The translations under genes were made by a program, and so were the position numbers. A stretch of DNA of 64,000 nucleotides from Lepas anatifera. Taxonomy: Eukaryota; Arthropoda; Thecostraca; Lepadidae. Positions within the stretch are counted from its first letter, which is position 1, and each line of letters opens with the position of its first letter. The notes under the pieces were generated by a model. It saw only the letters and a list, made by a program, of their open reading frames with translations, was not told the origin of the DNA and searched no databases. Where the stretch lies: the NCBI GenBank assembly GCA_034440635.1, contig JAOTON010002229.1:682001-746000 (forward strand), in the 5' to 3' direction. Below, one piece after another: positions 21,901 to 34,852 of the stretch.

Positions 21901-24900
21901 ACACAGTGTGAGACAACACAATGGGGACGCGCACGCAAGCGTGAGGCATTCGCGGGCGTTTGCTTTCGGAACACGGCCGGGCGCGACTCAGGAGCATTAT
22001 CCGCGCGCTGAAGGGGGTTCTGAAGTGTTCCTCCCCTCCAACCGTTTCTCCCAGGTGGCTGAAGAACAATTTGCGGCTAAAAACGCTACTTGGCAACTCT
22101 TGATAGAATTGATCAATGCGTCGACTGGTATAAGTATTTTTAGGTCTGCGAGTGATTTTTTCCTTTTAGGCTTTGAAATTGGACCTATATTTTGAGATCA
22201 CAGCAACGAGTTCGTACCAGGTCAACTGCATCGTAGATTGAGTGGTAAAGTTATGTTGTAATAAAATCGGGATCAATTCTCAAGGTAACCCTATATGAAG
22301 GTTACCGTGAATGGGGTACCCTACGATTTATGTCCTCTAAGAACTGTTGGATTAACCAAATCAGCCAGACCCTTTCTTTCCATTTGTTTTAGGTCTGCGG
22401 CGCAAATTGTTTCAAAGCTGTAGTCAACATATTCCAAAGCCCGGTTTGTTTGGATGTCTTAAATGTATCATGGCTTATGGCTTATCTTACGATAAACCAT
22501 AAACATATCCATCATACTTTAACCTTCGCCCGGGTGGGGGGTCTTTTTAGACCCCCTCGGGTTTTTCAGAAGCGACCAAAAAACGGCGGCGCGCAGCGCC
22601 GCCAAACTTGGTCTAGCTGTTCCTTCATCATTTTTACATCTTTCCTGAAAATTTTGGCTCAAGGTCATATCAGGTCAGGTCACCAGGCCAGGTGAAGTGA
22701 CCTCACCTAAAAAATACTTAGGACCGCATAACTAAAAGAAGGACGAATCGATCAAGTTGAAACTCATACCACATATTGGGCCCACCTGGAGCTACAACAT
22801 TTGTTCCGGGATTTTTGATATTGGTGACCTAAGGTCATGTGCGGAGCATGACCTCCCCATTGCCAATACATTGAGAAAATCACGAAATGAGCTTTTCTCA
22901 GTAAGTATGGATGGAATCAACCTCAAGTATCGGTTGCGACTTGCTCTTAGCCCATTTCTGAAGCTGATGCCAAAATTTTTGACTTGTGACCTTTAAAAGG
23001 TCACCTTAGGTCAAACAAGCATTTTTGGGGGTTTTTGTCTATAAATTTTGAATAAACTAAGATAGAACTTTTATTTTGTCACCGAAGTGTTTGTAAAGTC
23101 ACTGGAAGTCAAATGATATACATCATGACTATACCAGGTCAAGTTGGGTCAGACCGTTGACCTGGGTCAGGTCAAATTCTTAAATTTGATCTGGCATGAC
23201 AATATTATATATCATTCGATTCGTATTGACGAGAGTATTGCAATGGTGCATAAACTATGGCTGTATCTTGTTTGGTTTGGAAGCTATTAGCGAAAAAGTA
23301 AACGCCCTTATGCATTGGTGGCTATAGACATTCCCAAGAATATGCCCAATATTCAGTGACCTGTAGCTCCCTAGGCTTTGACCTGACACGAAAATGAATG
23401 CCAATGTAATGAAAGCGCATCTCAAGAGCTTTTGAATGGTGTTTAAAAAAATGTTTCTAGCTATCATAGTTTCTGAGATATATGGGGTTTTCTTAGTACA
23501 CCTCATATTAGCGATTTTGACCTATTTTGACCTCTGGTGACCTTGATATTGACCTGACAAGAAAAATGACTGAAGTATTTTCGATATCATTTTTCGAAGA
23601 GCTTTCGATTGCCGTTTTGCGCTTTTTTCTAGCTATCTTAGTTTTTGAGATCGTGGAGGTCTTTTTTAGCCCCCCCCACCAGGACGAAGGTGGCTCGTAC
23701 CCGCCACCGGGGCAAGGGTTAACAACGCCTATAGGCACCAACACTATATTTAACATAAAAATAAATCAACAGTGAGGGCCTCTACAAGTCAATATCAACT
23801 CTATAACTAACGGCACCTTTAAATAAATTAATAAGACAAAAAATACTATTCCTCTCTGTGGAATTACGAGACATGGACCTAGGTTACTTCAAAAACCTGT
23901 TTTTATTCGAAAATTTAAGTCAGCCATACAATTTGGTGGGCGGCGAATATACTATTTTTATGTTGGCTGGCGTCGTATTTCCAGGGACGTCAGCGTTCAG
24001 CAGTATGCATTTTTCTCTATATGTGACTATTACCGAACGCGTTAACAGAAAGTGGTTAGTTTAGAGGCACAGAGCTTAAAGCGTTACGGCGAGGATCAGA
24101 GCCCCCGATGATCCCCCGCTGGTTTTACCGAAATCCGAGATATAGGATGTTATTTTCAAACGTTGATATATTACGGAGTGCTAAGGCGAGGACCATGATT
24201 ATAAGGTGTCAATGTGTTTACTGGTCTGCCTCGTCGAATCCTGCATGCGGAATACACGGATTATATACTCGGACACAGCTCTTCATCAGAATTAGGCAGG
24301 TAAAACCAGAAATTCTTAGTCAAAGTTATTCTTATTCATGCCGGCCCGGTAGCTCAGTTGCTAGAGCGTTGGGCTCCGGCCCGCTGCTCAGAAGCATGCA
24401 GTGGCAGTGCATGTCCAGGCTTGGGATCGGTTCCCCTGAGACGCTCCGGCGCTCAATAGTTTGCCCGACGTACAGGTCGGCTGGCAACTGACTGGTGAGA
24501 GGGTGACCTGAGCGGGGCGGCCGTCCCTGTGCTTTGTGGGACGTTAAACTTTGGCTTCTAAATTAACCCTCCATTGAGGGAGTTGCTCGTTCGGGTGGTG
24601 GGGTCGGGGTCTCCGTGACAAGTTCCCTTGATGAATTTAGTGAGACTTCGACTCCAGCAGCCTTACCAGGAACAACTTGAACAAAATCAATAAAAAGTGT
24701 AGCAAGAGCTCGAATTGAGCTTCATGCAAATGCCTTTCAGGTAGAATTAATTCTTAAAAATTGAGGTATTCGAGCTACACTATGACTAAAAGTTTCTGAT
24801 TTTACCTACCTCATTCTGATGAAGGGCTGTGCCCAAATAAACAACCCAAGTGCATTTCACACCCAGGATTCGAGAAGGCAGGCCAGTAAACACCTTATCA

Positions 24901-27900
24901 ACTATGTAGTATGTTATTGTGTAATGTTGCAATGTTGCGAAATGTTGGCACACAACTAGGCCTTACGTAATCCCAAGTGTTATTTTCGGCCACATGTTCA
25001 ACCTCACTATTCTCCCATGGACTGAAAACGCAGGACACTCGAAGATAAGGAGTTTGAAAGAACGTGGAAAACTAAAATCGATGACGGAATGTTTTCTTGA
25101 AAAGTGTGAGACACCACTGGATTAGTCGCACATGACATTCGACACTCGGCATGTTGCTGAAGATAAATGGACCGCGCCGGGGCTTCCTGTGCCGCTCTGT
25201 CCGTGTAATAGACCGGAGTTGGAATTCCAGTCTGTCCGTGTCAGGATCCTGAAATTGCTTTCACGCAAGGTGGAGCGTTGGGCCAAAATCCCCAAATAAG
25301 GCCAAAATCCCCAAATAAGGCCAAAATCCCCAAATAAGGCTAAAATCCCCCGCTTTCTCAACATGCCCCATTTTTGTCATTTAGTATTTCCAGCCTTACA
25401 AGTCCATCACAGCCGTTTCCTGGACCTGTTTATTGCTTCTTACCAAACCAATGTTTTTTTAGGATAATACTTTGCTTTAGGACTGTATTTATGTGCCTTT
25501 ATAATACAAGCAACAACACCAGTTTTTTTTGTCTGACAGTAGATGAGAATATCTGCTGTAGAATGGCAGTGAAGAATCATCATTCTGCTACCTCCTAGAG
25601 GAAGAAAAACATTCTGATGCTCCACAATTATAGGTACCTCATATATAGATAGGATCTCATAACCCTGAATCTCTAACCCATTAACATAGAACTAGGAAGC
25701 TACATCATTTCTAATGTTTATATATAAAATGCATTATTTGGCCCTGATGCCATGGTAAATAACCAACCAGATAAAATAGATATCAAACGGCGTCTTTCCC
25801 GCATTAGATGCTCGCCTTTCAATCAGCCGAGACGTAGGTTGGGTTCTGGGACGCCCCTGCTCAGCAAAGGCAGTTGATCTGATTCCGGAAGCAAGTGCCC
25901 TGAGTAGTCAAGTATTGGTGGTAAGACCGGAGGCGGCGCCCAGAGAAGAACCCAAGGTTGGGTGAAATGTGCGCCAGGAGGCGATCGAGTAGTTTGCCCA
26001 GAATCTGTAAGGCGCGAGGCGCAGGAGGGCCAGGGCACTTGACGGAAGGAATCAATCGAGCTCAATGACCACCCTTGCTGAGCATGTCGACAGCTTAGAA
26101 CCCAGCCAACGATCTCAGTCGCTTATGATACATTGCGCTTTTTGAAGGGGATGGGGCAAAATTGGCTGAATGGGGGTGGGTGCTCGAATCCCTTCTACTT
26201 GGACGTTTTTTTTTAGAACAAAAGAGGGGTGGTGATTGCGTTACCTTTGCACGCACGTTCTTCTTTTTTGGATTTACCCAGCGCAGGTTTTTTTCTGAAC
26301 AGTTGAGCAGCATTGGAAGGAAGGGTAGACAAAAGGGAGGGCCTCGTATATTTTCAAGTAGAGTTAAAGGGGGACATGTGACTTTCGCAAAAAAATAATA
26401 TGACTGTTTTTCGTACATGACTGAAGTGACGAGGGTAGTTTTAAGGACCAATGTGTTCTCACGAGGAGGACTGCTCAAACGCTCAGATCGCACTCTGGCT
26501 GGGGAGGAAATATTAACAGAGAAATTCTGACGCTATAGTGGGGATGAGGGAGCTAAAAAAATTGGCCGCCCACGCGGAGGCATGACCTACTCACTTATAT
26601 GATGACTCGAATTGACCCGCCTCATAGAGAGCAAGCTGTATTTAACATCGCCGGGACAGCCTCTGCTCCCAAAATAAATATTTGTTTGTTGTGTGGGCTC
26701 TAAAGAAAGAGAGGACCCATTACACCTCCAGAAAACCTTCCTCGCTTTTCCCATGTCACCGCTGGCGTTTTTTTTCTGTGGGTTTTATGTTTCAGTTTGT
26801 GGCAGGCCGGGATTGTTTTGTTTTATACGAAGTTTTTGGTTCTTATGTTGTTATCGTCGTTGTTGTGTATGCGGGAGTAGTATTGGCATTTGAGATCAGC
26901 GAGAGGACGCAATCAGGCAATATATCACATCAATGGTGGTTGGGGATTATGCTCATACGGTTTGGGTATTCAGTGTGATAATTTAAATGCATATTATACC
27001 GGTTTTCATGCCCGAGAGTCCTCTGCCAAGTGAGGCCAAAACCACTCCCTGGTGAGCCCTAAATAATTCTGAAAAATATACGTTTTCCACTTAAAATTGT
27101 GAATTTTAAGACACTAGTCCGTGTATTCCGTGACACCGGACTTGGAATTCCAGTCTGTCCGTGTAATGGACTTGAGTGGGACCGACCAGTCTGTCTGTGT
27201 AATGGACCAGAGTTGGAATTCCGGCCTGTCCGAGTAATGGACTGTAGAGTGACCGACCGATCTGTCCGTGTAATGGACTGAAGTGGGACCGACCGATCTG
27301 TCCGTGTAATGGACTGGAGGGACAGACCGATCTGTCCGTGTAATGGACTGGAGGGACCGACCGATCTGTCCGTGTAATGGACTGGAGGGACCGACCGATC
27401 TGTCCGTGTAATGAACTGGAGGGACCGACCGATCTGTCCGTGTAATGAACTGGAGGGACCGACCGATCTGTCCGTGTAATGAACTGGAGGGACCGACCGA
27501 TCTGTCCGTATAATGAACTGGGGGACCGACCGATCTGTCCGTGTAATGAACTGGAGGGACCGACCGATCTGTCCGTATAATGAACTGGAGGGACCGACCG
27601 ATCTGTCCGTGTAATGGACTGGAGGGACCGACCGATCTGTCCGTGTAATGGACTGGAGGGACCGACTGTGTCACACTGACTCACCAGATTGGCTGGATAG
27701 CCAATAAGAACACTGTCTGATACGGAGGACACAGACGACAATTTCCGGTACTTAACTACATCAGGGAGAACATTGGATCACGTTCCCAGATCATATTAAG
27801 ATTTATCACGGTAAATCTGGTTAACAAAGAAGTATGTTGTGTAAAAGGTCTCCCAAAACTATTCGAGCTCAATCTGAATTACCAGTAAGCAAAAAAATAT

Positions 27901-27918
27901 CCTCTCTCCCTGTCTCTG

Positions 27919-28011
<93 letters not shown>

Positions 28012-31000
28012 GGGGAGATATAAAAGAAAATCTCTCCAATACATAAAACAGTATTTAGGCGGGCTTGAAACCCGTGAAACAAGTGGGCTGTTCACATCTC
28101 AATATGCCCACATTCGTCCGTCGCTATCTTCAATAACAGACAGATGAAACCAACAACAGAACTACAGTCAGGCAGTTAGCAATCGCCCAAACACCGTCGT
28201 TTCAATTTCGCGCCGGCGTGGACCATCACTGAAAAGCTGCTGAGCAATGTTGAGCTTCCGTCCGAAGGCGTTGTTTGACATTTCGCGTCGCTGTAGCCCA
28301 TTGCAGATTGGTGCCGTCGGCGCCACCAATGTGTTGTCGACCTTAATACAGGACTCGAAAATATACACAGACTTGCTCCATAGGATTCTCGTTGAACAAA
28401 TGCGATCAGCTAGAATGATCAAGGCCATGCTCTGAGCGTCTGAAGGGGCGACCGCAGTTTCTTCAAACTGCTCAGGTTCGAGTCTAGTCACTGCTGGTCG
28501 TGCTGTTCATTTACGGTTTCCCGGCCAAAATTCAAACTAAGTCCTTACTCCGCTCGTCACTTGACCTAGTGGTGTCAAACCGCCTACACCGCAAGTTTTT
28601 AAATTACTCCCAGACGACCCAGATAACCTTGCTCGGGAGCCGGGAGTCCTGGAAACCAAATTTTAGATCACATCAATGCCTACTTTTACGAAGGAGCCCC
28701 AGAAAATATATTTCCGGTCAGGAACGCAGTCAAAACTACAATGTTGGGGCACATCACAGAGTATACGATGCGATGGTTCGGCTCAACGAACAGTTGTCAT
28801 TTGATGCTCACGCAGACTTCCCAGTCAGCCAGCCAATAGGAAAGCATGGATTATTGATCTCTACAGACCGGTTGATCAGCGGATGGTTGGTTGGTTATTT
28901 GGGTTTAGTGGGCGCACCAACCTCGTGAGGCCATATAGCGTTCGGTTGATCAGCGGGGGGACTGAGGATTGGACCCAAACCAGCAGCTTATCTTGGTAGG
29001 GTCAGATTGGTTCTAGAATGTGATCGTGCAATCTAAGAGGAACCAGAACCACCCATCTCGGAAGACCTGGAAAACTCGGCAGAAGTGTATAAAATGGTTA
29101 GCTGCCTACAAGCTCACGTCCCGGTCATATTCGCTTTAACAGGGACAGCGAGATCTCAACGCCACCACTCTCATGCTAAGACGGCTCCAAGACGAGCCTG
29201 TTTCATTTACACATTCGCACGGCTATTGTTGACTCCACCAGCTGCTTGGAGATGTTCTCCTACATGTTCCCCAGGCGGGATCAGGGAAAAGGAGGGACAC
29301 AGCATCGGTTGCTCGAAGTACCACTCACAGGGGGGAGGGACGTGGAGGGGAAGGCGTGTTCTGCCGAGCGGTTTGCTCTAGAACGAGACATGATTTTCCA
29401 CCCAGCCATATTTGTTGCGCTCTCACTTTATCCCCGAGAAATGCGTGTGTGGAGCCTTCCAGCTGTTTTTTGTCGCCCTAGTTTACTACGTTTTAAGACT
29501 ATTCTGCATATTCTTAAGCGGACACGTAAGTACAATCGCATACATGTATGCTATAGTCAATAATGTTTAAATTATAGCATGGAGCATGGCCCACTTGTTT
29601 CACGGGTTTCAAGCTGATCTGAATTTAATGTTCTGTCTTGCAGGTGTTTTTTTATATTTTATATGTGTATTCATTAACACGCGCATTGACTGGGGTCTGA
29701 GCCACCTTCGCTTTGACGGGGGCGGGTACACGCCCCACCTAAGATCTCGAGTACCACGGTAGGTAGCGAAAAACGGTAAACGGCGTTGGGTAGCCCATCC
29801 ACTTCTCCATCGAAAATATTTGAACCATTTTTGAGTCAGGTCACATTTAAGGTCACAAGAGGTCAAAACATGCCGTCATAGGGATAACATGTAAATGAAG
29901 GTTTTCGGCCATTACATCTGAACAAGTAAAGATAGAGCAAAACGAATTAAACTACATGAATCCTCGCAGAAAGCCGAATCAAATGATCTATGATTTGACC
30001 TTGCTAGGTCAACTCCAGGATTTGACGTCAGGTCAAGGTCAAATTACATAGAATGCGTATCATTAAAACCGCAAAGACAAGGCCAGTCTAATGCAGCTAA
30101 AATAAACGCTCTATCACTATCCGTTACTGAGTTATTCAGTCAAAACCATTTTTCCCATGTATTTTCAATGGAGAGGCCATGGCTCGTACCCAACCTTAGG
30201 TGATCTATATAAAAAATACCGGAACATATTTCAGAAAACTCGGTGGGCCCATTATGTGATGAGTTTCAATCGGATAAGTTCACCTTGTTCCGATTTATGT
30301 TATCTTAAAAAATTTGAGGTCAGGTCACTTGGCCCTGTACTGGTGACCTGACCTGAGATGACCTAACCTTTAAATTTTGAAAGAAGTTGTAAAAATGATG
30401 AGAGAAACGATATGCACGTACGGCGGCGCTACACACCACCGTTTTTTGCTATCTCCGAAAAACCTGAGGGGAGGGGCGGGTACCCGCCCCCGTTAATGCG
30501 CGTGTTAACCCTCGCCCCACCGGGGCCATCGATGGCCTCCCCTAAGATTTTTTCGGGATAGCAGAAAAACGACCAGGCGCAGCACCGCGGTTGAGGGCTC
30601 TATCTCTCACCCCATCATTTTCCACCATCCCTAAAATGTTTTGCCCCAGGTCACCTAAGGTCAGGTCACCAAGCGAGATCAACCAAGGTCACCTCACTTC
30701 AACTTTTGAGATCTATAAGAGCTACATTCTCGGTCGATTGATTTGAAACTTTCGACATTTCATGACCCCTCCAGGGTCTACATCATGTATATCCGGGATT
30801 TTTCGATTTCGTGGCCTGATGTCAGGTCACGAGGTGGCCTCTCCCATTGAAAAAGCATGGGGAAAAGCTGTCTTATCATCTACAAGTCACAAAAACGATT
30901 GAAAATGCTCAGCTTGCTCAGAAAAGCGTACTTGGGCACCCTTTCACGGGTCCCAGGGGCGATATTTGCTCTTTGACCTCTCCAAGGTCACCAGGGGTCA

Positions 31001-34000
31001 AAACAGCATTTGGACAATAACCTTTGATCTAATTAAGCTAGAGCGCTGAATCAAACGCCATCTTGTATGTCTCATCATTGGCTTTCGTTTGATATAAGGC
31101 AAGGTCACTTTCTGACCTTTCGTGACCTCAGGTCATATTAGGTCACGAGGTGACCTCTGAAGGTCAAACCACTGGCAGGAGGTCATTACGTTCCACAAAG
31201 TGGAAAAAGGTCAGGCATTTTCCTATCAAATGTACTTTACCAGATCTCAACAGCAGCTCTAATGGCATAAGAGTTATGCCCAGTTTGCTTAAGCATTGCA
31301 TATTTGAGTGAAAATGGCCTACCGTGACCTAAATTGACCTCTGGAGGTGAAACCATTGGCCTGAGCGCTTAAACATGCCAAGTAATTTCTTACTGAATTC
31401 ACGCGAACTTTCTAATGCACTTTGCATATTTTTGCTAAGCCCCATATTTTCGGAGTTAGAGGGGGCCATCGATGGCTCCCGGTGGGGCGAAGGCGGCACC
31501 AGATCCCCGGTGGGGCGCGGGTTAAGGGAGAGGGTAAGGGAACACAGTACCGCAGGAAGGACCACGTTAGGCCCGCCACAGAGCCACGGTGGACGCATGC
31601 TGATGGCAGCCACTTTCGTTCGCCGTTCGCTTCGCTTACTTCTGACACTCGCCCGTGTCATAAAAACAACAACGGGGTCCAAACCTACGGGTTAACTGTG
31701 CGGCTCAGCCCCACGGCACGGCTGAGGACCTCCGGAAAATACAATGCTGGACATTGTTTTTTAAGCTGGCTTGCAAATTTGTAGTTACAAAACACTAAGA
31801 AGCCTATGAACCTCCCTTTGCAGGCTCCGTTGGCGATATTTTGTCACAAGCTGTCATAAAAAGCTCCGTAATATATAGAACAAATCACTTTCATGCCTAT
31901 TTGGGCCGGTGACCTTTTCACGGTCATCTTTGATCAGTCACTTTACTTCCACCTGATGTATACTTGAAAGGCATTTTCACGCTGAACTGGACATCATTCA
32001 TCATTTGAAGGCCCATTGGAGATAAATGATTACAAACATACACAATAAATTCGGAAATATGCTGGTATGATAACTAACGACATCACATTGCCCAAAATAT
32101 ACAGCATTTTCTTGGAAAGACAAGACAACTGCCAACCCAGCAACGTAACAGCGCATACCGCAATTCTATTGTGATCAGTATGGAATCATGAGAAGACACA
32201 GTGCTCAAATAATGCACATTTGCACGCACTGAGTCATTTTACGACCAGGAATATTAACCAAACCCAGACACTACATTTTTGGCTGTTCCGGCTAAAACAA
32301 GCACGTTGGCTTACACTGCGCCATTCTATCACACTCTTCTCCAAAGTCAGGACTGGCGCCACTTAGCTCGCTATGTGCAGGAGGATGCAAACATGGCTCC
32401 GGATAGCGATAGGTCAAACGGCAAATGGTGGTGACCCGGCCCGCGCAGCCACTCGGGCGCGACCACGGGCCAGTGGTCTGCCCACCTATCGCTACCCATC
32501 CGCAGCCATAGGAATGTAGCGCCCGTAAGGACAGTAAACACAACGACGCACTGCCGGTACAAGCGGCGTCAAACAGCCCGCGTGGACTTATCAGCAACGG
32601 CGCTCCCGTCCCAGCTGGTTGAAAACAAGTTCACCTTCTCTATTTATTTGGATAACGCCGACCTTATCCCGGGCCCGGCGGAGGCGGAGACCAGAATTTA
32701 CTTTGGCGAGGATAAGGATGCCCAAGGCCACGCTGAGCCTATTATTGCAAGCTTCAAAGACAATGGAATACGAGCCAGTCGAGATCAAACGTGCATGTTT
32801 CTTTGATTCTGGTCTTCTTTCTTTGCGATCGCAAGCAATATTACAGAACGAGCCCAAAATGAAGAGTTCACAAACTGATACCGCGGTCCCATAGCGCTCC
32901 ATCAGTACCTTGGTACGAAAAAAACATATCATTTCCAGTTTTAAGCAGTGGAGAGGGGATCGAGCACTTAACACAGCACAAATGCTAGAATAAACACCTG
33001 ACACGCACTCCATGCCTCGACAGAGGCCTGGTACAGTGAGTCTGACAACAGCAAAAATAAACACGTCTCGGAACCGCCAACCCAATCGCCCAAGCAGGTA
33101 TCTACAATTGTATGCACTAATCAGCAGTTCAGCCTGCCCCACCGGCTCGCACGGGCCCGACCACCTGCGTGTACCTGCTAGCCCAGGGTATTCCACCTGC
33201 ATGTACTAGTGCCACCTGCAAGCACTAGTCTGACCACCTGCAAGACTAGTCTGACCACCTGCATGTACTAGTCTGACCACCTGCAAGCACTAGTCTGACC
33301 ACCTGCATGTACAAGTCTGACCACCTGCAAGCACTAGTCTGACCACCTGAATGTAGCAGTCTGTCCACCTGTAAGTGATTGTCGGACTGCGTGTCACACC
33401 TGTCAGTACTAGTCAGTCCAACGTGTCTCACCAATATGTACTCGTGAATCCAGTGAGCCATCACCTGTGCATATTTGTGAGTCCGGCGTGTGCCACGTGT
33501 ATGTACTTCAACCCAGCATAAGCCACCTGCAAGTATTTGTCGGCACCGCGTGCCCCACCTGTCAGTACCAGTCAACCCAACGTATCTTGCCTATATGTAC
33601 TTGTCCGTCCCGCGTATCCCACGTGCAGGTACTAGTCAGCCCCGCGTGTCCCACCTGTATGTATTTGTTAGTCCCGCGTGCCTCACCTGTATATACTTGT
33701 CGTCGACCCCGCGCCGCTTCAGCGTGTCCACCAGCCGGTTGATGTCGTTGTTGGCGTGCGTCTCGTACCGCAGGGCGTACAGCAGCACCAGCCGCACGGC
33801 GTCCAGCTGCTGCGTCTTCTCCGAGCTCAGCAGCCGGTAGATCCGCTGAGGGAGGCCCAGGGCGTTAGCACCCAGCACACGTCGGCCGGTCACGTCCGTC
33901 CCCAGTGCAGAGCCGGCCACACCGCCGCGCTTCACTTGTACTGCAGCTGTGTAAAGTGGGGCTCAGCGGTCACCTGAGCCGTCCGTGTGCTGTGTGATAG

Positions 34001-34772
34001 AGCGTGAGGCTAAGGTGGAATGGAAATTACGAGAAATTGAAAGACAAGCTTCCTGGTGCATTTATAGACGCTACAGTTGGACTGGTTTCTGTGCTGTCAA
34101 GATCAATCACTCGCATACCATGGCGAATTTCATTAGCAGGAACCGGGAATATTGAAGCCAAGCAGAGAAAGAGCTGCTCATAAGCTGGAGCGCACAGTTT
34201 TGCAGGCATTTAGTCTGTCCACGCTGAGACCACCCACCGACAAGCGCCCCATATGAATGCACCAGACTAGATTCTCAGGATCACAGCACGTCCGTGCTCC
34301 CCATGACACCTTAGCATAATGCCGCGTCACGCGACAGCCTGGTTCCTCAGGGTGGCGGCCAGACCAGCCAGGACCCGGACCTTAAAACATGAGGCCGACA
34401 CAACGGTGTCGCGGCTCCAGCGGCCAAATATGTGCTCCGCGGTAAACTCCGCCTGAAATTGGTCCTCTAGGTGCCGTACGATGCATTATAGCTGGCCGCT
34501 TCACGCTTATCTGGCTAGTAAACGTGGTCGCCGGAGCGGGGTATTATGGTCTTGATTGGTGGCGACATCGGCGGCATTGCTACATGGCGGATCCATACAA
34601 TGCGGCTGGTAAAAACATGGTCAAAGCCAGCCCAAGGTTACGCTAAAGACAAAATACGGCAATGACGCAATATGAACAAAATTCAATGGCAGAACGTAAA
34701 TGTATTTACCATAGGTTTTGATGCACCCTTGTTTTTATAAGAGTGCATCGAACTTAGCGTCTATCTCAGCGT

Positions 34773-34852
<80 letters not shown>

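Noticed and set aside
24341..24420. Possible functional tRNA gene
   Set aside because: The A and B boxes lie in a sequence that does not fold as a cloverleaf, and the same head plus a 280-bp body recurs elsewhere, so it is a SINE.
26682..26978. 98-codon frame with a hydrophobic [15 protein letters not shown] stretch
   Set aside because: A single hydrophobic run encoded by GTT/GTC-rich sequence; no family match, and it overlaps another frame of similar length.
27106..27741. Minus-strand 211-codon frame of [17 protein letters not shown] repeats
   Set aside because: Product of the 34-bp array, with the same peptides appearing in shifted frames.
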